From Acinetobacter chengduensis (GTDB taxonomy: Bacteria; Pseudomonadota; Gammaproteobacteria; Pseudomonadales; Moraxellaceae): 64,000 bases of DNA. Positions 9,104 through 19,200 of the stretch are shown here, in pieces; position 1 is the stretch's first letter; each line of letters begins with the position of its first letter. The stretch covers positions 289,970 through 353,969 of the forward strand of contig NZ_RCHC01000001.1 of NCBI RefSeq assembly GCF_003664645.1. Direction: 5' to 3'. The notes under the pieces were generated by a model. The model was given only the letters and a program-made list of their open reading frames with translations. It did no database searches and had not been told where the DNA came from. The position numbers were made by a program, and so were the translations under genes.

Positions 9104-9127
9104 GAAGGAGCGAATCATCGCCCCTTC
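9104..9127 (-). promoter_or_regulatory. Hairpin in rpsO-pnp intergenic region
   Basis: GAAGGAGCGA pairs with TCGCCCCTTC (one wobble pair) around a 4-base loop. On the minus strand it is followed by TTTGTG. It sits between rpsO and pnp and may be the rpsO terminator or part of the pnp leader that RNase III cleaves in other gammaproteobacteria (family knowledge, not shown here). Confidence 0.6.
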
Positions 9128-9134
9128 CCCATTA

Positions 9135-9150
9135 TCCAACCAAGGTTGGA
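9135..9150 (-). promoter_or_regulatory. Second hairpin between rpsO and pnp
   Basis: TCCAACC AA GGTTGGA perfect short inverted repeat, 8 bases from the other hairpin on the rpsO side. Together they form a two-stem structure downstream of rpsO. Confidence 0.5.
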
Positions 9151-9216
9151 CAGACTTTAGATTTCAGTATTATGGCATTCGACATGCAATAGTCCGAAAA
9201 TCAAAGTTTAATCGAA

Positions 9217-9486
9217 TTAACGACGTAAACCTAAAGCAGCAATCAAAGCGCTGTAACGAGTAGCGTCTTTACCTTTAAGGTAGTCAAGAAGCTTACGACG
9301 TTGGTTAACCATACGGATAAGACCGCGACGGCTATGATGGTCGTGTTTGTGTTCTTTGAAGTGACCTTGCAAATCATTGATTTGAGCAGTTAAAAGAGCT
9401 ACTTGAACTTCTGGTGAACCAGTGTCGTTTTCAGCGCGAGCGAATTTTGCAACGATCTCTGCGCGATCTGCGTTTGTTAAAGCCAT
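9217..9486 (-). CDS. rpsO: 30S ribosomal protein S15
   Basis: Primary 16S rRNA-binding protein of the small subunit platform, 89 residues, the standard length. It has the conserved '[17 protein letters not shown]' helix, '[11 protein letters not shown]' loop and '[16 protein letters not shown]' segment that contacts rRNA helices h20-h22. A GGAG motif lies a few bases before the ATG. It is followed on the same strand by pnp. The 301 bases upstream (to 9787) must hold its promoter; I could not pick a convincing -35/-10 pair. Confidence 0.98.
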   Translation of the reverse strand: MALTNADRAEIVAKFARAENDTGSPEVQVALLTAQINDLQGHFKEHKHDHHSRRGLIRMVNQRRKLLDYLKGKDATRYSALIAALGLRR

Positions 9487-9787
9487 TCGATTTCTCCGAG
9501 ATGCTTAATAAGTTACTTTTGATACAAATCAAATTGATTCTTCAAAACCAATTTGACTGCCGTGCATCACTACAGCAAGTCCAATATATTAAGGGAAAAT
9601 GCCCCCGATTGCAAAAAAGTTCATCTGCTTTGCACGATTATTCATACAAACCTTACATGTCTAAATTTTACACAAAATAAATCTGACTTTTTTGACGCAT
9701 TTTTTCCATCACAAATAACTAAATTTACAATCGTATTCTGAGATGAGCACCTCAGTTGAGGTTGCTAAAAGTCAGCCCAAAAAAGAT
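9487..9787. other. Intergenic region upstream of rpsO
   Basis: AT-rich, no credible gene. It should carry the rpsO promoter on the minus strand. A small imperfect hairpin (AGCA-CCTCA / TGAGG-TGCT) lies at 9746-9767. Short reading frames here have no ribosome binding site or recognisable product. Confidence 0.6.
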
Positions 9788-9820
9788 AAAAAAAAGCCCA
9801 GGCAGAACCTGGGCTTTTTT
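9788..9820 (-). terminator. Intrinsic terminator of unit A
   Basis: 8-bp GC-rich stem AGCCCAGG / CCTGGGCT with A-run and T-run on both sides; it can act on either strand. Confidence 0.88.
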
Positions 9821-10003
9821 GCGCTGTAGTTTCTTCTTTTTTCATTATTATTTTATTATTTATTGTTTTATGGCGCGTTCTCGCGTCTTTTTTAACAAAC
9901 ATTCCATGTTTTAAATTGCACTTCCTTATGCGATTGATTTTGACAGATTGAAGGTGTGAAAAAAGTCGCATTTTCCTAATTCATCTGTAAGCAATTTCGT
10001 ACA
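9788..10003 (-). ncRNA. Candidate small RNA, unit A of a tandem pair
   Basis: A minus-strand unit about 215 bases long that begins with TGTACGAAATTGCTTACAG (at 10003) and has ACATGGAATGTTTGTTAAAA about 95 bases in. It then carries GAAACTACAGCGC and ends in a strong terminator, AGCCCAGG (loop of 5) CCTGGGCT, plus a T-run at 9795-9820. The order and spacing of these blocks match unit B next door. No credible protein is encoded: the only reading frame of any length runs through the terminator hairpin. The true 5' end is unknown, because the leading motif could be a promoter element rather than transcribed. Confidence 0.6.
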
Positions 10004-10045
10004 TTTAACACTCAAGCAACAAACTATTCACTGAATCTTTCACAC

Positions 10046-10273
10046 ATAAAAAAGCCCTGCAGTCTCTCCCAAAACTGCAAGGCTTAGCGGCTGTAAGTTT
10101 CCTCTTTACTTACTTCATTGTAAGTTCGCTGTCTTCACGACTTTTTTATTCTAATTATGCGATTTTACCCAACATTCCGTGTTGAGCACTTTATTGTGTG
10201 AAGTCATCTTCTCAAAATCTTACACAAAGCTCTATGCGTCAATTTCTCGAATTACTGTAAGAAATTTCGTACA
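10046..10273 (-). ncRNA. Candidate small RNA, unit B of a tandem pair
   Basis: A minus-strand unit about 228 bases long. It begins with TGTACGAAATTTCTTACAG (at 10273), has ACACGGAATGTTGGGTAAAA about 92 bases in, ATCGCATAATT, then GAAACTTACAGCCGC, and ends in a hairpin terminator with T6 (10047-10085). The shared blocks and near-identical spacing with unit A show a diverged tandem duplication. It lies directly after recD on the same strand, 20 bases past the recD stop, so read-through from recD is also possible. Confidence 0.6.
10047..10085 (-). terminator. Intrinsic terminator of unit B
   Basis: On the minus strand AGCCTTGCAGT pairs with ACTGCAGGGCT (one wobble) around a purine-rich loop, followed by T6. 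Confidence 0.85.
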
Positions 10274-10293
10274 AAATAAAACACAGCTGTCTC

Positions 10294-12072
10294 TTAAATC
10301 TGATCCAAGCTATGACTTACTTTCACAGCTAAGCCACTACGGCGCAAAGTTCGAACGCTCATTGCAGTCACCAATGACGAACGTGCTGCCAATATACTGA
10401 CAACTTTTTTTGCACGTGTGATGGCCGTATAGATGAGTTCTTTACTTAATAATTGCTGTGCATTGGCATCTAACACCACCGCTGTATGGGTAAACTCAGA
10501 ACCTTGTGACTTATGAATGGTGAGCGCATAGGCCGTGTGTATACTTTTAGGTAAGCGGGCAGCAGCCACCCATTTTTGTAAACTAGGGAAATACACCGCA
10601 AACTGTATTTGCCCTTGTTGTTGCTGTTTAAAGCAAATGCCAATATCACCATTCGACAGCCCCAATTGATAATCGTTATAGGTCATCATGACGGGGCGTC
10701 CAACATACCACTCCCCTTGCCTGGCTTGCTGTGTGGCTTCAAGCACACGTTGTTCAATCTGCTCATTTAATACGTTTAAACCCAGATTGCCATGTCGAAT
10801 CGCAGACAGCACTCGATAATCATCAAATCGCGCAATGACTTGCTCAATTTCACCGACATCTTTTATATGTGGTGTTTGCTGTAAAAGTGAGACTAAAGCT
10901 TGGCAATATCCAGAGAACCCGAACATCAATTGGTCATAATAGCTTGACCACATGGAAGCTGTGATGTCACTTTCCTGTTCTGGTAAATACTGCAATTGAA
11001 TCTGATTCGGCATCGTGTCTGATAATTCTATTGCAGCCAATTCACCCGCAGGCACAATCTCTTGTTCAAAGCGCGGTAATACACCATCAACCATAGAATT
11101 ACGCTGTATAAATTGCGCCATTCTGCCAATCAATTGTTCGCCATCAAAGCGACGACTGGTCACCAAATGCACATGGTTTTCAGCCAATGCAGGCACTTGC
11201 TGTAAATCCGCTAAAACCGAGCCCACATCCACAGAGGCCAACTGGTCGGCATCACCCAATAAAATTAAGCGGGTTTGTGGTGCAACAGCTGCCAATAGCA
11301 TTTTGGCTAGATTTAAGTCCAACATTGAGGCCTCATCGACCACAATGACATCAAAAGGTAATGGGCGCTTGGCATGAAAGCGTGGACGCTGGGTTTCACC
11401 CAAGCCCAAAAGTCGATGTAATGTAATCGGCGTTAAACGCTTTAAATCATCACTCATTAAATCAGCCAGTTTCGGGTCTGAAAATGAGTTTTGCAAAGCC
11501 TCTTTCATCCGCTGTGCCGCTTTGCCTGTGGGTGCAGCCATCGCAATACGAATATTAGGAAGGCTTTGGTTAAGCACCGCAATAATCCGCGCCAACGTAT
11601 AGGTCTTGCCTGTGCCTGGCCCGCCAGTGATGATACTCAAGGCTTGTGAAGCTACCATGCGCATAGCTTGCTTTTGCTGTGGATCTTCTAACAAAGCTTC
11701 TTGCTGTGCGCTTAAAGCCATTGCCTCCAATTGTTGTTGCTTTAACGCTGCCACATGCTGTGCCAGTTGAAACTCTAAAGACCAATAGCGATATAAATAG
11801 ATCTGTTGCTGATCAAATACAAATGGTGCGATCTGTTGCTGACTTGCATTTTCAGCTGTGGCATATAAGCCCGCCAATAATTGCAACTCACCCTCTGTAC
11901 AGGGTAGACAGCTATCGCCCTGAGTCAAAGCCTGAAAAATTTGCTGTATAAAAACAGTGGCTTTTTCTCGCATTAATGCAGAATTATGTTGTAAAGACAC
12001 ATATTTTGCCCAAGCCTGCATTGGCAAGTCTTTTTGATCATTTTCCACACAGTTATCCTCAAATTTATCCAC
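10294..12072 (-). CDS. recD: RecBCD exonuclease V alpha subunit RecD
   Basis: Fast 5'-to-3' helicase motor of RecBCD, 592 residues (E. coli about 608). It has Walker A 'GGPGTGKT' at 150-157, Walker B 'VVDEASMLD', motif III 'LILLGDADQLASV' and the C-terminal motif 'ALTIHKSQGSEF', followed by 'YTAITRAKK' (superfamily 1B helicase signatures). It is the last gene of recC-recB-recD, 39 bases after recB. It works at the cytoplasmic DNA end in double-strand break repair. Confidence 0.97.
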   Translation of the reverse strand: MDKFEDNCVENDQKDLPMQAWAKYVSLQHNSALMREKATVFIQQIFQALTQGDSCLPCTEGELQLLAGLYATAENASQQQIAPFVFDQQQIYLYRYWSLEFQLAQHVAALKQQQLEAMALSAQQEALLEDPQQKQAMRMVASQALSIITGGPGTGKTYTLARIIAVLNQSLPNIRIAMAAPTGKAAQRMKEALQNSFSDPKLADLMSDDLKRLTPITLHRLLGLGETQRPRFHAKRPLPFDVIVVDEASMLDLNLAKMLLAAVAPQTRLILLGDADQLASVDVGSVLADLQQVPALAENHVHLVTSRRFDGEQLIGRMAQFIQRNSMVDGVLPRFEQEIVPAGELAAIELSDTMPNQIQLQYLPEQESDITASMWSSYYDQLMFGFSGYCQALVSLLQQTPHIKDVGEIEQVIARFDDYRVLSAIRHGNLGLNVLNEQIEQRVLEATQQARQGEWYVGRPVMMTYNDYQLGLSNGDIGICFKQQQQGQIQFAVYFPSLQKWVAAARLPKSIHTAYALTIHKSQGSEFTHTAVVLDANAQQLLSKELIYTAITRAKKVVSILAARSSLVTAMSVRTLRRSGLAVKVSHSLDQI

Positions 12073-12111
12073 AGGATAATTTATTGTTTATTTGCTATTT
12101 TTTGTGACTAA

Positions 12112-15100
12112 TTACGCAATGTTGCGTAGTTTATCGACATGATAATTACCCAATATTTCATCTAATTTATGTATAAAATCCGATGTGGGTTTCCAGTGAC
12201 AAACGCCATAATCGGACTCGCCATTCATTCCTCGCAAATACAAATAGCTTGCACCGCCCAAGTGTTGCTCCATGTCATAGCCCTGCAATTGCACCTTTAA
12301 ATAACGATGTAGTGCCAGCAAATAAATGGACGCTTGTAGCCAATAACTGGAACTACTCATATTGCGTCGGACTTCATTGGGTGCATATTCCTGCTGTGAT
12401 TTGCCCAAAAAGTTACTCTTATAATCGGCAATGTGATAACGCTGACCATCGAAATACACCAAGTCAATCGCACCAATCAGATAACGTGCAGAGTTGGCCT
12501 CATTTAAGGCCTCTATGGCAATGCCCGCTTGCGCAAAAAGTTGCTGAATCTTTTTAATTTGTACGGGGCGATCTGACAGCGAAAGTTGAAATGGAAATTC
12601 AGCTAGATGACTGTCTGGCGCCAATCGACTCAAACTAAAATATGCATGCAATGGCGTATGAACGACCTCTTGCGTCCACTGCGTCATCAAGGCATATAAA
12701 ATTTCATTTTGCATGCCCTCGACTAGCACCCCAAAACCAATGTTTTGATAAAACGTGCTCGACTTGGGTTGTTCCAGCGCAGGACTACGACTTAACTGTT
12801 GCACCTGCTGGATAAATCCATCCCGAGCGGCGCTTGGATTAACTTGCTGAATATATTGCACCAAAGGTTTTAACAGCTCTAAAAATTGGGTTGCATCATA
12901 GCTGGTCTGACTTTGAAATAATGCAACACTGGCTTTTGGCACTTCAGTCTGTACCAGCATCTGCTGTAAAATCTCATGGTTAAAGTTCAAATACAGACTA
13001 CGCACTAATTTATGCTGTTCTTGAGTATCAATGAACTCCCCCAAAGCCTCTCGTACAGCCTGATCCAAAGGTGCAGTAAGTTCTAGATAAGCCGACTTCC
13101 ACGCCTGTGCAAATACTTTCCACACATCAAAACTGTCTTGCAGTTTTTCACGCAGTTCACCCAACAGTTGTGGGCCATCATTCTTAAAACGTCTTAGAAT
13201 TTCCAATGACCATGCGGATGAATCTTGAAAATCTATTTGTTCGTACACGCTATGCAAGAACGTTCCAGCCACCGTACCTTTAGGGAAATGTTGCTTAATC
13301 CATGACACATTTTCTGTGCTGTATTGCAGTCCACTTTCTTGGTCTTGCTCATCCTCAGCACTGTCTTGAGTTTCAAGCGGTACAGCCAACTGATCTTGGG
13401 TGCTTTGGCGATACGACAAATGCTGTGATAAGCCTGTAAAGCTGGTATTGCTCCGCGGATAAAATCTTGTTTCTGGTAAGGGTTCTGCAGTTAGCTCAGG
13501 CTGTGCTTGTTGATATGAAGCAATGACTCGATCTGGACAGCTCTCTAACAAAGGCTGATCTGTAGCGCCGGGGTGCTGAAACACATGTTGCTCTTTCCCA
13601 CGCCAAAACGGCAGGCTATATACGGACTTATGATCTTGGGTTCGGAACAAGGCATAAACACGGTAGCTGGCACGCGTTAATGCCACATACCACAGACGGT
13701 GTTGCTCGGCGATACGGCGAGCATCACTTTGCTCTTTTTCTGCTTTTTCGGCATGACCACTAATGTTAATCACACGGTGCTTTTCATTACCCTGCCCATC
13801 GGCCTGAGGCTGTTCTTCGTATGAAAAAATCAAACTATTGTCTGTCTTAGGCCCACCATCCGCATTCAGCAAAAAGACCACTTTAAATTCCAAGCCCTTC
13901 GACTGATGTATGGTCATCAGTTGCACACCCTCGGCATTACTTAAAGGTCGCTCAAGCTCCCAATCGCGTTGCTGTGGTGACTGCAATTGTTTTAAATACC
14001 AATGATGTAAATGCTGTGCACCTTGTAAATGTTCACTTTGCGCACTCAGCAATTCTGTGAGATGGCGTAAATTCACTACATCACGTTCATTTTCTAAACT
14101 ATGCTGTGCGACAATACGTTCCCAAATTTTGAAATAATTTAGGCAATAGTGCCACGCCGCTAAAAACCCCTGATGTAGCCAAAGCTCTCGGATGTGATCA
14201 AACTGTGCAATATAGTGGCTTAAATCCAACATTTGCATGTCATCACGCCACAAGTCCACCAATTGCAAGCCCATCAGACGCCCTAATAGCGCACGTTTAA
14301 CTTTAGCTTCCTGATACGGCGTTAAAATGGCATTTAAAAGTGCAGCCACATCTTGAGCAATCTCACTACTAAATACACTACGCTTGGCCGAACGATTAAC
14401 TTTGATGCCCAACGCCAGTAAAGACTTTTGTACTGCATTTAAAGCAGAATGACCCGTCGATAAAATGGCGATATCTTCTACGGCTAAGGGCTGATGATGG
14501 ATTTCTCCATCCTTCAGTAACTGAAAATATAATTCACCTTGCGTCGCTTGGTTGAGTAAGTGTTGGATTTGCCAAGCTACCTGTGAAGCTTCATCTACAG
14601 GTTTGTCGAGCTGAATCCAGCGCAATGGCGCAGGATTAATTTGCCCCGAATCATATAAATCTGGATGAGATGCGCCTGCACGAATCGGCACATAATGCAC
14701 GTCTTCACCAAAGTCCATCTGCCGTTGAAACAAAGCATCGACCACATCGACCAATGGCGCAATCGAACGGAAGTTTTTGGTCAATTGGTAAAATTGACCT
14801 TGCTTACGATAGACATCATTACGTGCCTTTAAGAAAGTCAACATATCGCCACCACGGAAGCCATAAATGGCCTGCTTACGGTCGCCCACCATAATCATAC
14901 AACCCTGCTGTAAGCGCTCAGCATGACGCCAAATTTGCGCTAGCATGGTGTCTTGATCTAGGTTGGTATCTTGAAATTCATCGACTAAAATAAGCGGGTA
15001 TCGGGCATGTACAAAGGCCGCAAATTTTTCGCCTTGCTCGCCCTGTAGTGCTTCCGATAAGGTTCGAATTTGCTGTGCAAAGGTCGTTTCACCCTTACTC

Positions 15101-16224
15101 TGTAGAATTTGAGGTAAACGTTGCTTCGCTTGCAAAGCAATATAATATTTAATATATGCTTCAAGCCCTTCCAGATTCGACTGGCATTCTTGTAAAGCAC
15201 TAAACACCTGCCCCAAGGCAATGATCACAGAATGCTGATGAATGATATTTAATTCATCCTCTGTAATTTTTTTCTTGCCCGTTGCATTGCGTGGCTCAAG
15301 CTTTGCTAAAAACTGCTGAAGCTGTTTTAACACCTCTGTATTTGGGCTAAACAATACACTCACGCCATGCGTTGCGACATCGTCTAAAAGAGGCTTTAAA
15401 CCCTCCAATACAACATCCACAATTGACCATTTTGACCACGGCTGGAGTAGTAATTTGGCATAGTCACCACTTGGCGTAAAATCTTCCAAGCTCCGAATAC
15501 TGGTGAGGTCTAAACCACTTAAAGCACTGACTGCCTGCTGTAATGGCGCTAAATCAAAATGAGGTTGCTCGACGGGCAATAACTTTGCTGAGCTAAAATT
15601 TAGGCTCTTGGCAATCAGTTCAGCATAATGATCCACTGACTTTAAATTTTGGCGTTGTACCAATAAATTAACCGCATCTTGTGGTTGCTGCTGAATCCAT
15701 TCACGCAAAGTGTCGTGTACGAGCTGTTGAACATATACACCTTCATCATTGGTAATTTCAGCGCGTTCAATCTTGCCACTTTCAAAGGCAAACTCGCGGA
15801 GTAAATTTTGGCTAAAGCTGTCCAAGGTTCCCACAAACAACTCATCTAGCTGATCTAAAACCAACTGTAAACGATCACATGCATAACCAATCTGATGTGC
15901 ATGGCGTTCTAAAATGACTTTCACCAGCTCATCTTTTTCTGCTTCTGCTTTGGCCTGAATGGTACTGACTTGTGAACTTCTTAAGCTTTCTAACAAAGCC
16001 AACACTTGATATACCCGCTGGCGAATACGGCTTTTGAGTTCAGCTGCAGCTTTACGGGTAAATGTAGTGGCAATAATCTGTCGCGGTAAATATTTTTCCA
16101 GCAGAATACGCACCATCAGGCTAGATAACGTAAAGGTTTTACCTGTACCCGCAGAAGCTTCTATCCAATGTAAGCCCTGAAAGTTCATATTGCGGATTGG
16201 ATTTTCAATTTCCTGAATATTCAT
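12112..16224 (-). CDS. recB: RecBCD exonuclease V beta subunit RecB
   Basis: 3'-to-5' helicase and nuclease subunit, 1370 residues, clearly longer than the E. coli protein (about 1180). It has Walker A 'ASAGTGKTFTLSSL' (23-30), Walker B 'LILVDEFQDTNLDQD', 'GDRKQAIYGFRGGD', motif V 'LMTIHQSKGLEFKVVFL' and motif VI 'LWYVALTRASYRVY'. The C-terminal nuclease domain has the RecB-family 'GAIDLVYF...IADYKSNF' motif with its catalytic Asp and Lys near residue 1267. The ATG lies 3 bases after the recC stop, so translation is likely coupled. The extra length appears to be spread through the central and nuclease-linker parts. Confidence 0.97.
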   Translation of the reverse strand: MNIQEIENPIRNMNFQGLHWIEASAGTGKTFTLSSLMVRILLEKYLPRQIIATTFTRKAAAELKSRIRQRVYQVLALLESLRSSQVSTIQAKAEAEKDELVKVILERHAHQIGYACDRLQLVLDQLDELFVGTLDSFSQNLLREFAFESGKIERAEITNDEGVYVQQLVHDTLREWIQQQPQDAVNLLVQRQNLKSVDHYAELIAKSLNFSSAKLLPVEQPHFDLAPLQQAVSALSGLDLTSIRSLEDFTPSGDYAKLLLQPWSKWSIVDVVLEGLKPLLDDVATHGVSVLFSPNTEVLKQLQQFLAKLEPRNATGKKKITEDELNIIHQHSVIIALGQVFSALQECQSNLEGLEAYIKYYIALQAKQRLPQILQSKGETTFAQQIRTLSEALQGEQGEKFAAFVHARYPLILVDEFQDTNLDQDTMLAQIWRHAERLQQGCMIMVGDRKQAIYGFRGGDMLTFLKARNDVYRKQGQFYQLTKNFRSIAPLVDVVDALFQRQMDFGEDVHYVPIRAGASHPDLYDSGQINPAPLRWIQLDKPVDEASQVAWQIQHLLNQATQGELYFQLLKDGEIHHQPLAVEDIAILSTGHSALNAVQKSLLALGIKVNRSAKRSVFSSEIAQDVAALLNAILTPYQEAKVKRALLGRLMGLQLVDLWRDDMQMLDLSHYIAQFDHIRELWLHQGFLAAWHYCLNYFKIWERIVAQHSLENERDVVNLRHLTELLSAQSEHLQGAQHLHHWYLKQLQSPQQRDWELERPLSNAEGVQLMTIHQSKGLEFKVVFLLNADGGPKTDNSLIFSYEEQPQADGQGNEKHRVINISGHAEKAEKEQSDARRIAEQHRLWYVALTRASYRVYALFRTQDHKSVYSLPFWRGKEQHVFQHPGATDQPLLESCPDRVIASYQQAQPELTAEPLPETRFYPRSNTSFTGLSQHLSYRQSTQDQLAVPLETQDSAEDEQDQESGLQYSTENVSWIKQHFPKGTVAGTFLHSVYEQIDFQDSSAWSLEILRRFKNDGPQLLGELREKLQDSFDVWKVFAQAWKSAYLELTAPLDQAVREALGEFIDTQEQHKLVRSLYLNFNHEILQQMLVQTEVPKASVALFQSQTSYDATQFLELLKPLVQYIQQVNPSAARDGFIQQVQQLSRSPALEQPKSSTFYQNIGFGVLVEGMQNEILYALMTQWTQEVVHTPLHAYFSLSRLAPDSHLAEFPFQLSLSDRPVQIKKIQQLFAQAGIAIEALNEANSARYLIGAIDLVYFDGQRYHIADYKSNFLGKSQQEYAPNEVRRNMSSSSYWLQASIYLLALHRYLKVQLQGYDMEQHLGGASYLYLRGMNGESDYGVCHWKPTSDFIHKLDEILGNYHVDKLRNIA

Positions 16225-16227
16225 CTT

Positions 16228-19200
16228 TTACTCCGCTGTTTGATGCTGAAAAATAGGTTGATACAGCGTATAGGCAAATAATTCACAGCAATGCTCAAGT
16301 AATTGTTTACTGTCCTGATCACGTAAAATAAAGGCCCAATCCAGATGGGCATGATTGGCTTCATCAAAGCGAATATCAAATGCACTAAAATCGCCTGCTG
16401 CAGTCCATTTTTGTTTTAATTGCTCGATTTGCTCCAGCACAAAAATTCCCGCGTCTTTTTCAATCCAGCGAACCCCACGCTCATTGTCTTTGCCATTATT
16501 TTCCAAAGCAAATGCACCGTTCTTTTCACTTGCTAACAATAAATTGGCAGGTAAAACCAAAGGCCGTTGTTGGCCATAACGCCAAGCTTTTAGCCATGCT
16601 TGGAGATATTCACGGGCCTTCGCTGGTGACACATTCTGACAGGACACAGTCAAGTCGACACAAACTTCTATGCGCTGATAGGCTTGGGTATCGTGCTCAG
16701 GCAAACTATATAACCAAAGTAAATATTCCAACCAAATTTGTGCTCGGCGACGTCCTCTAGCACTTGATGCCGTCACACTTACCCACGTATGTACAGGTTC
16801 GACAGGCACTGTAATTTGCATTTGTAAACCATCTGCTAAGCTAAGCAAGCGCTGGGTAATCGGTGTAATCTCAGCATGCTCAGACTGTGTCACGGCTTTT
16901 ACCCGTTCTAGCAAGTCTTCATACTGCTGCATACTGCTGTTCCACGTTGCTTGTTTCAATTTACCTACGGGCAATTGATCTAACAGCAAGTCTTCACTCG
17001 AAGTTTGAGGTGCTTGCAACAAAGTATTACGTACTGCATATTTTTCTAAACCATCTAAAAGCAAAGGCTCATCTGTGGCCAAACTATCTTCTGGTTTAGG
17101 GTTTACAATGCCTAAGGTTTTTAAATACAGTTCGGCTGGGAAAGTGACCTGCTTGATCCATTGACTACTGTCTAACTGTAAATCAGCCACCTCTGTCGGT
17201 TTGAGTGACTTACTTGCCCATGCTTTACGCGCACCCTGAGCCAGTTGTAATTGCTGTGCAACATGAAACCAGTGATCTTGATAGCGGATTTTTCGATGCG
17301 GTATGGTTTGAACAAAACTTTGTTGCTCAAAAGGTTGTAGGCTATGAATGCTATATAAGCTATTTAAATTCTCTGGAACTTCAACACCGCCATCCAATGT
17401 AGTGAGCATTGGTAAACTACTGTCTGTGCGTCCTCCGTGTACGATCGTCGCCAAATGACGGATGAATTCTTGCACCACACTCGATGGCTCGCGTATTTCA
17501 CCATCATTGACATCAAAGCCATTATAAAACAGCCATAAATTGTCCTTCGCCAATAGTAAAGCATCTAAAAATGCACCTTGCTCATCCTCTAAGCGCGAAC
17601 GATCACCCAAAGTTGATTTCAGTACATCCATTAAGTCGAAAGGCAATCGAACCTGACGGCTCGGAAACTTGCCACTGTCTAAATTCAGCATCACAATCAG
17701 CTTATAAGGCAATGGACGAATTTGCCCCATTTGGCTAAAGGTAATTTGACCTGTAGGTACAGCCTGATCAAGTTGGCTATCAATCGTATTTTGAATTTCT
17801 TGCAATAAATATGGCAATGGCAATTGCATATCTTTAAGTAAAAGTTGCTCCTGCGAGCCCAACTCACCGTCTTCGGTATAATACGAAAGCGTAATTAATG
17901 TGATGTATTTACGCAGTGTATCTCGTACGGTCTTTAATGCAGTCACACCGTGTTTTTGATAAAGATCTAAGTCACGAAGCAACAAATGTAGCCATTCTTC
18001 AACATTACGTTGAATACCCATCTCGTGCTCAACCAACCAATGGCGACGCTCAGCAAAGTCGTCATACATTGTGATCAGAATATTTACCAGCTCAAAATCT
18101 TCTGGACGAACATAGGCATAGCTTAAAGTATCTTGTAGCATGACATGCTCAGGCACAGCCACGCCAAGCACCAACCGATCTAAGGCAAATTTAAAGCTGT
18201 AGCGATAATCCTGATCGTTGGCGGCTAGACTGCGCTTTAAGTGTTCTTCATCTAAGCCACGCTTAAATTTAGCATCACTGAGTAATTCGATCATACGTGA
18301 AGCTTGATCTGTGCTCAGCGCATATCGAATTTGTACGGCGCCCAAATTCAGCCAATCTGCAAAATCTTCTAGGCTAAATCGGCCCTGTCCCAGTTGAATT
18401 GGGCCCAATACAGCACGCCAAGCATTTTGCGTATCCAGCTGTGGTACGCCTGCAATTTTAACAGGCAAGTACACGCTGTCTTTTCGCGTGTGTTGCGTCG
18501 TATTTTCAAAGCTTTGCTCTCGCGGAGGCGGTGCAAATACGCTACGAATCAGCGGTTCAAGTTCTTTCAGCTGTGGGCTTAATACTAGAATATCATTGGG
18601 CTGACGTGGTTGCTCCGCTGTACCTTGAGACAACCAATGCACCAGTTGATCTTTTAATACTTCGAGCTGACGCAAAGAAGAATGACACACATGAATTTGA
18701 ATGGAATCATCTTGTTCTAATAATTCAAATGATGCAGGCTCTGGCTCAGCCAAATTTAAAATATCGGACTGCAATTTCCCCAACAAATGGTTCTCATAAT
18801 CCATTGGAAAGAGGTCATGCCATTCTTCTTCTTGCTCACCTGAAGCCAAATTGACCAGTAAGGAAAAATGATCTCGGGCTTGCTTACCAAAGCGCGTCAG
18901 TAATGGATGTCTGGAATCTTTTTGTTGACCATATTCCAAGGTATATTTTTCAAAAAATGCATCAATCTGAGCAGTGGTCGCCTCAGGGTTTTTTTCTTGA
19001 AAGCGTTGTTTGAGTTTGACGTCATATTGCTTTTTCCAGTTGGCATCTACGGTGTCTGCCCAATATTCTTGCGATGGGTTAAAGTGCAAAATTAGCACAT
19101 CCATATATTGCCCTAGACGGCGTAAAAAGCTAAGTTGGCTTGGTGGCAAGTCCAGCACCGTAAACAACACCACCTGCTTTGGTAAAGCTTTTAATGCAAT

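Noticed and set aside
9765..9971. 68-codon minus-strand reading frame within the small-RNA unit A
   Set aside because: It runs through the strong intrinsic terminator hairpin, lacks a ribosome binding site and has no counterpart in unit B.
10179..10400. Plus-strand frame overlapping unit B and the end of recD
   Set aside because: No ribosome binding site; overlaps both a structured intergenic unit and a conserved gene on the other strand.
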